Source of the DNA: an uncultured Mycoplasmatota bacterium
GTDB lineage: Bacteria; Bacillota_I; Bacilli_A; RF39; UBA660
Assembly: GCA_945872435.1 (NCBI GenBank)
Contig: CAMBYP010000006.1
Coordinates: 1-43,577 of the forward strand
Direction of reading: 5' to 3'
Length of the DNA stretch: 43,577 bases
Positions within the stretch are counted from its first letter, which is position 1. Each line of letters begins with the position of its first letter. The position numbers and the translations under genes were made by a program. This document shows, piece by piece, positions 26,862 to 37,077 of this stretch. The notes beneath the pieces were generated by a model. That model saw nothing but the letters and a program-made list of their open reading frames with translations, did not search any database and had not been told where the DNA came from.

Positions 26862-28604
26862 CTACATAACTGTGTCGTATAAAGTAAACATTGGAATAAC
26901 AATCGCAAGTATAATTACTCCAACAATACCTGTTAGCATAATAATCATTGCAGGCTCAATAAACGTTTTAATACGTGTAACTGCTTGTTTATGAAGTTCC
27001 TGATAATATGCAGAAACTTTTTTCATCATTTCTGGCAATTCACCAGTTTTTTCACCTGTTACCAACATCTCGTATGCTGGCACTGGAAATGCCCAATGAT
27101 TAGCAAATGCTGTAGATATTTTTTCACCACGTGATAAATTATCAATTGTATCATGTATTAACTCTTTATATATTTCATTATCAGTAATACGTTGTAATAT
27201 TTCCATACTATCAGTAATAAAGACATTATGTTCCATCAAACTAGATAATGTTTTAGTAAATGTAGTTACTTCATTATAAATTACAACATTACCAAAAATA
27301 GGTAAATGCATAACAAATGATTGTACATTTCTTTTAAATGGTTGAATATTTTTATAACAAAGATAAAATACAATAATCAATAAGATAATTACGATCATAA
27401 TCAAAATAAAATATTTTTTTAAGAAATCGGATAATGCCATAATAGCAAGTGTAATTCCTGGAATTTTAGTTGCATCCATGCTTTCAAAAATTTCAACAAA
27501 ACGAGGAACAATGAACAATAACATAAATGCAAAAACACCCATGGAAAGAACAAATACAATAGCTGGATACATCATTGCTGTAATCATTTGCTTACGAGTA
27601 CGATCCATTTCTGTATAATATTCTGCCATATCATCCAATACTTCTGGTAGTTCACCAGTCATCTCACTAGACTTTACCATATTTACAAGTAACCTAGGGA
27701 ATGCTTTTTGCTGTCTAGCAAGTGCATCACTAAATTCTAATCCAGTAGATAAATCATACAAAATTTCTTTAAATACACTATTATAACTTTTATTTTTCGC
27801 ATATTGACGAGCCAAAATATGTAATGCATCAATTAAAGTAATTCCTGCTTTCAAATAAGTAGATAATTGTGTTAAAAAGAAAATTAAGTCTTTCGTTTTT
27901 ATCTTTACGTGAGAACTACCCACATTTCCATGAAATAAACTAATCCAACGACTTGTTTTAATACTGTATACTTGATATCCTTCACTTAGTAAAAATGAGT
28001 GTACTTCAACTTTAGAAAAAGCATCCATATATCCTTTAATCATTTTTCCTTCAGGAGTACACGCCTCATACTCATACATAATTTTAACATCACTTTTTTC
28101 TGCATCTGCGCCATTATAATCGATCAACATTTCTTGTCGTTTTACATCACGCTGATTACGCATACTATGTAACAATGGTGAGTTTTCAATAATATTTTTA
28201 AAACGTTCTATTAAAGAAAATTTCTTTTCTTTTTTCTTTTTTACTCCTAAAGTTTGTTCTCTTAATTCTTTTTTTGCTTGTTCTATTTTTTGGACACTGA
28301 CAGATTTTGCAGCATTAATTAATTCCTGTTCTTCTCTTTTTGCAGCACGAGCTTTTTCTTCTCGTTTAGCCTCTACTTTTCTTAAATATGGTCTGAATAA
28401 GTGACGAACAGATTCAAGCCCAATTTGAATCCAAATAATAAATGCTAAAACCCCGGTCCACGCATATGCTGGAATTCTAATAAATATCAATTCAAAGATC
28501 AAATATAAAATATAACAAATAGTTACTAAACCTATTAAGATATAATGTACAAAATGATACATCATAACACATGGCCATAAAAAAATTGAACTCCAATTTT
28601 TCAT
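26862..28604 (-). CDS. PilC/GspF/ComGB-family inner-membrane platform protein with long N-terminal extension
   Basis: Duplicated GspF domains (FLTQLSTYLKAGITLIDALHIL; FTKTLSSLMEHNVFITDSMEIL), GELPEVLDDMAEYY and GELPEMMKKVSAYY; about 175 extra N-terminal residues. Confidence 0.92.
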   Translation of the reverse strand: MKNWSSIFLWPCVMMYHFVHYILIGLVTICYILYLIFELIFIRIPAYAWTGVLAFIIWIQIGLESVRHLFRPYLRKVEAKREEKARAAKREEQELINAAKSVSVQKIEQAKKELREQTLGVKKKKEKKFSLIERFKNIIENSPLLHSMRNQRDVKRQEMLIDYNGADAEKSDVKIMYEYEACTPEGKMIKGYMDAFSKVEVHSFLLSEGYQVYSIKTSRWISLFHGNVGSSHVKIKTKDLIFFLTQLSTYLKAGITLIDALHILARQYAKNKSYNSVFKEILYDLSTGLEFSDALARQQKAFPRLLVNMVKSSEMTGELPEVLDDMAEYYTEMDRTRKQMITAMMYPAIVFVLSMGVFAFMLLFIVPRFVEIFESMDATKIPGITLAIMALSDFLKKYFILIMIVIILLIIVFYLCYKNIQPFKRNVQSFVMHLPIFGNVVIYNEVTTFTKTLSSLMEHNVFITDSMEILQRITDNEIYKELIHDTIDNLSRGEKISTAFANHWAFPVPAYEMLVTGEKTGELPEMMKKVSAYYQELHKQAVTRIKTFIEPAMIIMLTGIVGVIILAIVIPMFTLYDTVM

Positions 28605-28708
28605 TCCAACATCCCCTATTCTCTTATATTAATAATTATATCATACAAATAAAAACAAGTAAAACATTTTTTATTAGTTGAATATAATAAATTAGAAAGG
28701 AGTATAAT

Positions 28709-29053
28709 ATGAATTTCTATAATCCATATTCTGTATACCCTTCTATGCTTGCCACTCCAGCAAGACAAGGGCTATTTTCCAGTTTAACAAATGGAATGAG
28801 AGGAATCAATTGGGGTAACCTTCTAAATAACACCCAACGTACTTTAAATATTATTAATCAAGCAATACCTGCTGTAAAACAAATATCTCCTATGGTTAGA
28901 AATGTAAAAACAATGTTTCGGGTAATGAATGAATTCAACCGTACAGATACTCCTCAGCAATCAACATCAAATACTTCAAGTCAATCACTTCCAAAACAAG
29001 AAATCATAAAGAAAGTTGAAAACAGTCAACAAGGCCCTACTTTTTTCCTATAA
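28709..29053 (+). CDS. YqfQ/VrrA-like protein (114 aa)
   Basis: INWGNLLNNTQRTLNIINQAIPAVKQISPMVRNVKTMFRVMNEFN resembles the YqfQ core; neighbours trmK-rpoD-dnaG as in Bacillus. Confidence 0.65.
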   Translation: MNFYNPYSVYPSMLATPARQGLFSSLTNGMRGINWGNLLNNTQRTLNIINQAIPAVKQISPMVRNVKTMFRVMNEFNRTDTPQQSTSNTSSQSLPKQEIIKKVENSQQGPTFFL

Positions 29054-29080
29054 AAAAAAGCCATTATTTGGCTTTTTTTA
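29050..29080. terminator. Bidirectional terminator
   Basis: AAAAAAAGCCA-ttatt-TGGCTTTTTTT. Confidence 0.85.
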
Positions 29081-29708
29081 TGCAAAATTTTATCATATCA
29101 ATTTTCTCTTTCAATTTTTCTTTTTGTATTTTATGAGTCAATGGAATTTTTTGATATATCTTTTGTGTTTCATTTAATAAATAAGTTAAATAAGAAAGGT
29201 TAGTTTTTAAAATTGGCCCTATCTCATAATCACTTTCATCATATTGTATTTCTTTTTTTGAAAAAGAAATAATAACATATGCAATCCCATGTTCTAAAAT
29301 AAAACACTCATCTTGAATAGCAAACCCATTTTGATTCATCCAATCGCGTAAATATGGAACATCAGTATGAGTACTAATAATACATTGTTCAACATCATTA
29401 CGTTTTTCTAAAATATGAATCACTGTATGTGTTCCCATCCCCGACAAAATAACAGTATCATCTTTTGTTACCTGGACACCCGTTAAACCATCAGTACATA
29501 AAGTTTGTACCAATGTTTCCATTCCATATAATTTGATATTTTCTCTTGCATGATTCAAGGCATTATCACTAATATCACAAGCAAGGCAATGAATGTTTCT
29601 AGTTTTTGCTAGAAAAACATCTAATAATCCATGATCACAACCAACGTCAATTATATGTTCAGTATGGACCATAGACGCTATCATTTGTAAGCGTTTTGAT
29701 ATTTTCAT
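29064..29708 (-). CDS. trmK: tRNA (adenine(22)-N1)-methyltransferase TrmK
   Basis: ISKRLQMIASMV, IDVGCDHGLLDVFLA SAM motif, GMGTHTVIHIL; downstream of rpoD. Confidence 0.93.
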   Translation of the reverse strand: MKISKRLQMIASMVHTEHIIDVGCDHGLLDVFLAKTRNIHCLACDISDNALNHARENIKLYGMETLVQTLCTDGLTGVQVTKDDTVILSGMGTHTVIHILEKRNDVEQCIISTHTDVPYLRDWMNQNGFAIQDECFILEHGIAYVIISFSKKEIQYDESDYEIGPILKTNLSYLTYLLNETQKIYQKIPLTHKIQKEKLKEKIDMIKFCIKKAK

Positions 29709-30811
29709 TAATCACCCATATAATCTTTTAACTTTCTACTACGAGATGGATGTCTCAATTTACGTAAAGCTTTTGCTTCAATCTGACGAATACGTTCACG
29801 AGTAACTCCAAACATTTGACCAACTTCTTCCAATGTACGGCTTTTTCCATCTTCTAAACCAAAACGTAAGCGAATAACTCTTTCTTCACGTTCTGTTAAT
29901 GTAAGTAATACTTCAGAAATTTCATCTTTTAACATTTCATTTGTAGCATAATCTTCAGGGCTCATATTTCTTTCATCAGGAACGAAATCACCTAAATGAG
30001 AATCATCTTCTTCTCCGATTGGCGTTTCCAAACTAACTGGTTCTTGACTAATCTTATAAATATCACGAATTTTTTCAACAGATAGATTCATTTTTTTAGC
30101 AAGTTCTTCTTCCGTTGGTTCACGATTTAATTCAAGTGTCAATTGACGTTGAATACGAGCTAATTTGTTAATTGTTTCAACCATATGTACTGGAACGCGA
30201 ATTGTTCTTGCTTGATCAGCGATAGCACGTGTAATGGCTTGTCTAATCCACCAAGTAGCATAAGTAGAAAACTTATAACCTTTTGTAACATCAAACTTAT
30301 CAACAGCTTTCATAAGTCCGATATTTCCTTCTTGAATCAAATCTAAAAATAACATTCCACGACCAACATAACGTTTTGCAATACTAACTACAAGACGTAA
30401 ATTAGCTTCTGCTAATGTATTTTTAGCACTTTCATCACCAGAATTGATTCGATCAGCAAGTTCTAATTCTTCTTCCATCGTAAGTAATTTAATTTGTCCA
30501 ATCTCTTTTAAATACATACGAACTGGATCATTAATTGTTAAATCTTTTGTCAATGTTTCATCATCTAAAATTAATTTTTCTGCTTCTTTTTCCTTTTGTT
30601 CACCAGAAGTAGAACCATTCACTTCATCTTCTGATAAAATAGCAATTTGATTTTCACTGAATGCAGTATATAAGTCATCCAATGAATCAGCATCTAGCTC
30701 TAATCCCTTTAAAGCATTTGCTAATGCCTCATATGTAATAAACCCTTTTTTCTTTCCTTCAGCAACTAATTCTTTTTTTCTTACATCAAATGTTTTAATT
30801 TCATTTATCAT
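29708..30811 (-). CDS. rpoD: RNA polymerase primary sigma factor (SigA/RpoD)
   Basis: [11 protein letters not shown], region 2 [18 protein letters not shown]...[32 protein letters not shown], region 4 [21 protein letters not shown]. Confidence 0.99.
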   Translation of the reverse strand: MINEIKTFDVRKKELVAEGKKKGFITYEALANALKGLELDADSLDDLYTAFSENQIAILSEDEVNGSTSGEQKEKEAEKLILDDETLTKDLTINDPVRMYLKEIGQIKLLTMEEELELADRINSGDESAKNTLAEANLRLVVSIAKRYVGRGMLFLDLIQEGNIGLMKAVDKFDVTKGYKFSTYATWWIRQAITRAIADQARTIRVPVHMVETINKLARIQRQLTLELNREPTEEELAKKMNLSVEKIRDIYKISQEPVSLETPIGEEDDSHLGDFVPDERNMSPEDYATNEMLKDEISEVLLTLTEREERVIRLRFGLEDGKSRTLEEVGQMFGVTRERIRQIEAKALRKLRHPSRSRKLKDYMGD

Positions 30812-32558
30812 ATTTTTTATCCCCTAACCTTAATTCAACAATGCGTGTAGCTAATTTTGTTTTTTCTTCCAAACTAGCTCCAGCCATTTCTTTTTGTAAT
30901 CTCTTAATTTCACTTTTAATTGTATATTCACGAATAACTTTGGCATAATCATTTAATTCTTCTTCCTTTGCCTCTTCTTTTAATGGTAATGTAACAATAC
31001 TAGATAATGCCTCTTCAATCATTTCATGATCGCTCACATAAGTCATAAAATCAGCTAACTCAATTTTCCCATATTCATTATAAAAGCAACTAATTTCTCG
31101 TGCTAAATTACGGTATACTTTCGTCGGCATAAACGTAACTTTTTCTTGATACACACGAATCGCATTTCCATCTCTTAACATATAAAATAATAATGCCTTC
31201 TCTGCTTTCTCATATTTTGTTTCTTTCTTATCTTTTTCTTTTTTTACTATTGGAACAGATACATTTTTTACTTCTTGTACTTCTAGTTTTTCTAACTGTT
31301 CCCTTAAAAAAGAAATTTCTAAACCACTTTCATCGTGTACTTTTTTTAAAGTAACTTCCCGCATTACTTCATCTGGAATTTTTGAAAGTTCACTAATAAC
31401 TTCCTTCACATAGCTTGTCAAATCAGCACTATCGCTTAAATCTTTATTTTTTTTGTAATAAAGTAATTTAAAATCCATAGTACTCATAGGATTATTTAAT
31501 TTATTTTGAAAGGCAGAAGCTCCATATTTACGAATATATTCATCAGGATCTAAATCATTTTCTAAGCGAACTACTTTAGGTGTTACTCCTAATTTTAATA
31601 ATTCTTCAATACAACTTGCAGTCCCTTTTGCACCAGCAGCATCCCCATCAAAACAAATAACAATATCATTTGATAATCTTTTTAAATGACTTGCCTGTTC
31701 TTTTGTAACTGCAGTTCCCATAGTAGCAACTACATTTTTAATACCAATGGTATAAGCACGGATTACGTCCATAAATCCTTCCATTAAAATAATTTGTTTT
31801 TTCTTTCTAGCCTCTTCTTTAGCTCGATGATAATTATAAAGTAATTCTCCTTTTTTAAATATTTCTGATTCCTTACTATTAATATATTTAAACTGTTTTT
31901 CATCATTATACAATCGACCAGAAAAACCAACGACTCGTCCTTCCAAATCCCATAATGGGAACATCACACGATCTATATAAATATCAGATAAACCATATGC
32001 ATTCTCAATCACTAGACCACTTTTTAATAAAACTGTTTTCTCATATTTTTTATTTAATAATAAATTAGTTAATACTTGTCCATCTTTTAAAGAATAACCA
32101 ATTTCAAATTCTTTCATGCAAGCATCGTCAATTTGTCTTTTTTTCAAATATTCCAGGGCACCACTCCCCGATTTCGTGTGTAAATTATTTTGATATAATT
32201 TACTAGCTAATGAGTAACAATCATATAATTTTTGATATTTAGAAGACGTACTATGAGTCTTTTTTAAATGAAAATTTAATTCAACTCCTGCTTTTGTAGC
32301 AACAATCGCAACCGCTTCCATAAACGAAACATGTTCATAATCCATAATAAATTTAAATACATTACCGGTTGCTCCACATGCAAAACATGTATAAATTTGC
32401 TTTTCACGAGAAACACTCATAGAAGGATGATTATCATCATGAAACGGACATACTCCAAAAAAATTTCTACCTTTTTGAGTTAATGGGATATAACTAGATA
32501 TGACATCAACAATATCAACTTGTTCTCTTATATGCTGTAATTCGTCTTGTCCTATCAT
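30801..32558 (-). CDS. dnaG: DNA primase
   Basis: Zn motif [60 protein letters not shown]. Start set at MIGQDELQ. Confidence 0.98.
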   Translation of the reverse strand: MIGQDELQHIREQVDIVDVISSYIPLTQKGRNFFGVCPFHDDNHPSMSVSREKQIYTCFACGATGNVFKFIMDYEHVSFMEAVAIVATKAGVELNFHLKKTHSTSSKYQKLYDCYSLASKLYQNNLHTKSGSGALEYLKKRQIDDACMKEFEIGYSLKDGQVLTNLLLNKKYEKTVLLKSGLVIENAYGLSDIYIDRVMFPLWDLEGRVVGFSGRLYNDEKQFKYINSKESEIFKKGELLYNYHRAKEEARKKKQIILMEGFMDVIRAYTIGIKNVVATMGTAVTKEQASHLKRLSNDIVICFDGDAAGAKGTASCIEELLKLGVTPKVVRLENDLDPDEYIRKYGASAFQNKLNNPMSTMDFKLLYYKKNKDLSDSADLTSYVKEVISELSKIPDEVMREVTLKKVHDESGLEISFLREQLEKLEVQEVKNVSVPIVKKEKDKKETKYEKAEKALLFYMLRDGNAIRVYQEKVTFMPTKVYRNLAREISCFYNEYGKIELADFMTYVSDHEMIEEALSSIVTLPLKEEAKEEELNDYAKVIREYTIKSEIKRLQKEMAGASLEEKTKLATRIVELRLGDKKYDK

Positions 32559-32700
32559 AAAACACCCCCTCATTATTTAATATACTGTAAAACTTTTCAA
32601 ATTCCTTTTTTTTCTTACAATTTTTTGCATTTTTTTCAAAAACAGTCCTATTATATCACTTTTTAGAAAGAAAAATGAATAAAATAATACTTTTTCTAAT

Positions 32701-32730
32701 AAAAAGACTAAAGAAAAATCTTTAGTCTCA
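32701..32730 (-). terminator. Rho-independent terminator between comEC and dnaG
   Basis: GACTAAAGA-tttt-TCTTTAGTC-TTTTT on the minus strand. Confidence 0.8.
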
Positions 32731-32846
32731 TCTATATAAACGCTAAAAGCAATTAGCGTACAAAAAAAACCATTTTCATCTACCTTTTTTATTATATTCA
32801 AAACAATTGTAATGTTTCACTTTTAATATGAACGCATTTCAAAAAT

Positions 32847-34889
32847 TTATGTATTTTTAGAAGAATATGTAGTTAACAAATATTGATTATACCGAAAAGT
32901 GACTTTAATATTACCTACTAAATCAGTACGATATATTTGACAAGTATTTAAATTGTTTAACACCTTATTATCAGGATGACCATATCGATTATTTTTTCCA
33001 ACGGATATGAAACAAATTTTTGGATTTACTGTCGAAATAAATGATTTACTACTACTTGTCTTACTGCCGTGATGTCCTATTTTTAAAAAGTCTATCTGAT
33101 TAAAATGATACATTGTTAACAAATCTTTTTCTTTATTTATTCCTGCATCTCCCATGAATAAAAACTGAAATGCTTTATTACGAAAATATATTACATTAGA
33201 ATTATCATTTTCATTATCATAAATTTTTGTATTTAAAAAATTTAATTTCATTTGTCCAAAATTTAAATATTCAACATTTTGATAATATGGAATATTTTTC
33301 TTTTTTAATTTTTTAATAAGCCTTGATTCTAACTCATTATAATCACCAACATTAAAAATCACGTTTTCTATTTTAAATTTTTCAATTAAAGTAATTGCGT
33401 CCCCCATATGATCATAATCACCATGAGTGAGAATTAAAAAATCTATTTTAGTAATTCCTGATGCTTTTAAATATGGAATAATCACTTGTTCACCTGTACT
33501 TAAACTTTTTCTTTTCTGCCATTTTTGTTCACGATAAGTTACAATACCACCCGTATCAATTAATGCTACTGTTTCACCTTTTAAAAGCAAGCTATCGCCT
33601 TGTCCTACATCAAATATCACAAGTTCATCAGGAGAAAAATAAACGCTAATTTTTAATACACACAAAATAGTTATCAATAAAAACCATTGATATTTATAAT
33701 TTCTGACAAAATAAAAACAATACCCATACACGAAATAAAACCATAAAGATGGTTTCTTAAAAATAACAGGATTGAATAAATTGGAAACTATAAAATCATT
33801 CATAACCTCTAATCCCTTTAAAATTATAGAATAAATAATATACATATCAGGGAGCAATATAACTACAAAAGAAAGTGGAAATAATAATTGACTAATCAAT
33901 GGAACATATACCAAATTCCATAAAATACTAGTAAATTGAAGTTCATAGCTATAACATAAAGTAATAGGAATGCTAGCAAAAAAACTAATAGTAGAAATCA
34001 AAATCATTTGCCGAAACAAACTTTTTTTCTTTAACTTTTCCGCATACAACACCAAAGCATCACTTACAATAAAACTATATAAAAATCCAATATCATAAAT
34101 TCGATATGGGTTCATACATAACAAAATTAAAAACATCAAAATATAAAATTCATGTATTGTCAAAAAAGAATGAATTGGTTTAAACATAGAAAATATTAAG
34201 CTACTTAAAACACGAATAATAGAAATAGAAAATCCAAGAATCCAACCGTAAAATAACATAAATGGTAAAGCAATTAACTTCGCTCTATCTTTCTTTTTAA
34301 AAAGAAGAAAGAAAAACGATAAAAAAAATGAAAAATGCATACCTGAGATGCAAAATAAATGGCTAACTCCTAATTTGCGATATACTTCATCATTATAATT
34401 TCTTTTATTTCCTAATAAAAACAAACTAAGATAAATATCATTCTTATCAATATGATATATTCTTCTTTGAATTCCGTTTTTAATCAGTGATTTTAAACTC
34501 TTTCTTGATTGCAAGCTTTTAAGCTTAGAAATATTTAATTGCCAATCAATGTTTTGGCTTTTTAAATAATTGCGATATGAAAACTGATGAAAATTAGTAT
34601 TTGAACTAGGTCTTGTAATTTCTCCTATAAAAGATATTTTCATATCATACTCTAAATTTTTTTCTAACCATTTCTTTTCTTCTAAGTTGTTAATTTGATA
34701 ATAACCTACATATAATAATTTATTTTTTAATTCCAATTTTAATAAATCTCCCTTTAATTCATAGTCGATTATAATTGCTTCTGATATATTTTTTGGTTTC
34801 ACAACTGCATCATGTTTGATTCCATCGAAAACAATATAAATTGTAATGAAACAAATACTACATAGTAAGATAGTCTTTAATCTTTTCAA
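32847..34889 (-). CDS. comEC: ComEC/Rec2 competence channel protein
   Basis: Competence domain (LGVSHLFCISGMHFSFFL) and metallo-beta-lactamase-like domain (DVGQGDSLLLKG, LTHGDYDHMGD, KIGHHGSKTSSS). Probable TTG start after GGAG; the ORF track begins at GTG 34910. Confidence 0.93.
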   Translation of the reverse strand: MKRLKTILLCSICFITIYIVFDGIKHDAVVKPKNISEAIIIDYELKGDLLKLELKNKLLYVGYYQINNLEEKKWLEKNLEYDMKISFIGEITRPSSNTNFHQFSYRNYLKSQNIDWQLNISKLKSLQSRKSLKSLIKNGIQRRIYHIDKNDIYLSLFLLGNKRNYNDEVYRKLGVSHLFCISGMHFSFFLSFFFLLFKKKDRAKLIALPFMLFYGWILGFSISIIRVLSSLIFSMFKPIHSFLTIHEFYILMFLILLCMNPYRIYDIGFLYSFIVSDALVLYAEKLKKKSLFRQMILISTISFFASIPITLCYSYELQFTSILWNLVYVPLISQLLFPLSFVVILLPDMYIIYSIILKGLEVMNDFIVSNLFNPVIFKKPSLWFYFVYGYCFYFVRNYKYQWFLLITILCVLKISVYFSPDELVIFDVGQGDSLLLKGETVALIDTGGIVTYREQKWQKRKSLSTGEQVIIPYLKASGITKIDFLILTHGDYDHMGDAITLIEKFKIENVIFNVGDYNELESRLIKKLKKKNIPYYQNVEYLNFGQMKLNFLNTKIYDNENDNSNVIYFRNKAFQFLFMGDAGINKEKDLLTMYHFNQIDFLKIGHHGSKTSSSKSFISTVNPKICFISVGKNNRYGHPDNKVLNNLNTCQIYRTDLVGNIKVTFRYNQYLLTTYSSKNT

Positions 34890-35496
34890 AAGTACTATCT
34901 CCAATACCACTTACTTTTTTCAAATCTTCAATACTCTGAAAACCATTTTTTTCACGATATTCAATAATTGCTGTCGCTTTTGTCTCACCAATACCAGGAA
35001 GTAACATCCATTCCTCTTTCGTTGCAGTTAAAATAGAAATGACATGAGGTTCACTTGATTTTTCTGGTTCTTCTTTTTGGTTAGTTACAGTATTTTCTTT
35101 TTCTAAACAACCATCATTTTTAATTTCAGGGCAAACACAAGTCTCAATAGGAAGTTGCATAGAATTTCCATTTTCAAAATTTTTTATTTGCTCTTTCGTA
35201 TAAATAATAATCACCATTTCATCTTGTAATTTTTTACTTAAATTTAAATAATTAGTATCAGCAGTTTCCAATAAACCTCCTGCTTTCGTAATCGCATCTT
35301 GAACATTACCTTTTTGAAATTGATACACGCCTGGATTTAATACCGCTCCTTTTATATCAATGGAAAATAGTTCTGTTTCATTCTTTTCTTTTGTATTTCC
35401 TACATCTTTTTGTAATGAAATTGTTTCAGTACTCTTAGAACAAGAAATTAAAAAAATACAGAAAAAACATAATAATAAAACTTTTTTCATATTCAC
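34858..35496 (-). CDS. comEA: ComEA-like DNA receptor (lipoprotein form): SLBB plus helix-hairpin-helix
   Basis: Lipobox LISC; IDIKGAVLNPGVYQFQKGNVQDAITKAGG SLBB; LLPGIGETKATAIIEYREKNGFQSIEDLKKVSGIGDSTFEKIKDYL HhH pair. Confidence 0.92.
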   Translation of the reverse strand: MNMKKVLLLCFFCIFLISCSKSTETISLQKDVGNTKEKNETELFSIDIKGAVLNPGVYQFQKGNVQDAITKAGGLLETADTNYLNLSKKLQDEMVIIIYTKEQIKNFENGNSMQLPIETCVCPEIKNDGCLEKENTVTNQKEEPEKSSEPHVISILTATKEEWMLLPGIGETKATAIIEYREKNGFQSIEDLKKVSGIGDSTFEKIKDYLTM

Positions 35497-35535
35497 CTCC
35501 TACTTTAATATATAAAAAAGATAGAAGATTTCCTT

Positions 35536-36699
35536 CTATCTCATAGTTGGGATTTTAATTTTTTCTCTTTTTGTTTCAACACTAATTCTTTGTACCATAG
35601 CAAGTGCAACCATTAAAGAAATGGTAAAAGATCCTCCATATGATAAAAATGGTAATGGAACACCTGTTAATGGTATCATTGCAAATAAACCGCCAAGATT
35701 TAAGAATATATGCATAAATATATATACTGCTACTCCAAAGCATATATATCTACCACGTACTGTATTTGCTTTACCTGCTAAATTCAAAATACGATAAAGA
35801 ATAACAATATATAGTAAAAATACAAAACTACATTTAATAAAGCCTTCTTCTTCAGCAATAATTGCAAACACACTATCGGTATGGGGTTCTGGAATATAAG
35901 AGTATTTTTGTTTACTTTTCCCTGCGCCTAATCCCATTAACCCACCATCGTTAATTGCAATAATCCCATTACAAATTTGATACCCACCAGTTTCATACTT
36001 ACTACATGGATTGAAAAAATCAAAACGACTTTTTTGAGCATCAGACAAAATGTGACCAGATACTGATACTTTTACTACTAAAACTAAAATAATTGATACA
36101 AAAACAAAAGTAAAAGTTTGTATTTTTTCTGACCGTAAAACAGGACTTAATGCAAACATGCTAGCAAAAATAGTAAATAAAATAAACATAGTTCCTAAAT
36201 CCTTTTGCATAAATACAATAAATGGAATTAAAGAACCAACAATAACAATAATTCCAATCATATTCCAATGTGAATATTTTTTACTACGTAAACAATAATA
36301 AAATTTTTCAAACAATAATGCTAAACAAACAATTAACACCGGTTTTGCAAGCTCACTTGGTTGAAATTGCATAAACCCTAAATTAATCCAGTTACGACTA
36401 CCACGGTGATCCGTTCCATACATACTTAAATAAGCAAGTAACAAAACAACTACTACATACCCTAAAATAGCCCATGGTTTATATTTATTTGTTTTAATAT
36501 TTAAAACAAATAACGTAGCTACAAAGCCAATTCCTAGCATCGCTAAATGACGATAAAAATAGTGATACAAAGTTCTTGCAGAAGTAATTGCCTCACTACT
36601 AGAAGCAGTAACAATATTTAAAAGGCCAAACACAAATAAAAAAATAGTTGCAAACAAAAGAGGTTTATCCATATCAGAAATAAAACGCTTTAATTTCAT
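35536..36699 (-). CDS. ftsW: FtsW/RodA/SpoVE-family SEDS glycosyltransferase
   Basis: SRNWINLGFMQFQPSELAKP, AINDGGLMGLGAGKSKQKYSYIPEPHTDSVFAIIAEEEGFI, PLTGVPLPFLSYGGS. Exact paralogue uncertain. Confidence 0.9.
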   Translation of the reverse strand: MKLKRFISDMDKPLLFATIFLFVFGLLNIVTASSSEAITSARTLYHYFYRHLAMLGIGFVATLFVLNIKTNKYKPWAILGYVVVVLLLAYLSMYGTDHRGSRNWINLGFMQFQPSELAKPVLIVCLALLFEKFYYCLRSKKYSHWNMIGIIVIVGSLIPFIVFMQKDLGTMFILFTIFASMFALSPVLRSEKIQTFTFVFVSIILVLVVKVSVSGHILSDAQKSRFDFFNPCSKYETGGYQICNGIIAINDGGLMGLGAGKSKQKYSYIPEPHTDSVFAIIAEEEGFIKCSFVFLLYIVILYRILNLAGKANTVRGRYICFGVAVYIFMHIFLNLGGLFAMIPLTGVPLPFLSYGGSFTISLMVALAMVQRISVETKREKIKIPTMR

Positions 36700-36831
36700 T
36701 GTTACTCACCTCTATTCTTATTCATTTTATCATATTTTTTTAGGAAGTACATCTATTTATTTTAAAAATAGGTGTTAATCATAAACAAAATGTCCTAAGA
36801 TGAGTAAAATATAGTAAAGGAGGTATGAATT

Positions 36832-36987
36832 ATGTACTACTATGGTGGATATCAAGGTTATGGCTGTGGTGCTCCATATGGTGGAGGATACGGTGGTACC
36901 GGATACGGAGCAGCAATTATCTTAGTATTATTTATATTACTAGTAATCGTAATTGGTGCACGTGCCTGCGGTTGTAATCAACATTAA
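36832..36987 (+). CDS. YjcZ-like Gly/Tyr-rich single-TM micro-protein (51 aa)
   Basis: Not in the ORF track. MYYYGGYQGYGCGAPYGGGYGGTGYGAAIILVLFILLVIVIGARACGCNQH; strong RBS AAAGGAGG; terminator downstream. Confidence 0.8.
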   Translation: MYYYGGYQGYGCGAPYGGGYGGTGYGAAIILVLFILLVIVIGARACGCNQH

Positions 36988-36995
36988 TCATAAAT

Positions 36996-37027
36996 TAAAA
37001 AATAGATTTTTATAATCTATTTTTTTA
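36996..37027 (+). terminator. Rho-independent terminator
   Basis: AAAATAGATT-tttat-AATCTATTTTTTT. Confidence 0.8.
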
Positions 37028-37077
37028 TGAATAAAAATATATTTTTATACCATAATAATCAAAGAAAGGATGAAATT

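Noticed and set aside
30444-30650. 68-aa plus-strand ORF in rpoD
   Set aside because: Antisense shadow of rpoD.
32577-32801. 74-aa minus-strand ORF MNIIKKVDENGFF... upstream of dnaG
   Set aside because: Begins at a TTG with no RBS and reads through two hairpins and the promoter region of dnaG; almost certainly non-coding.
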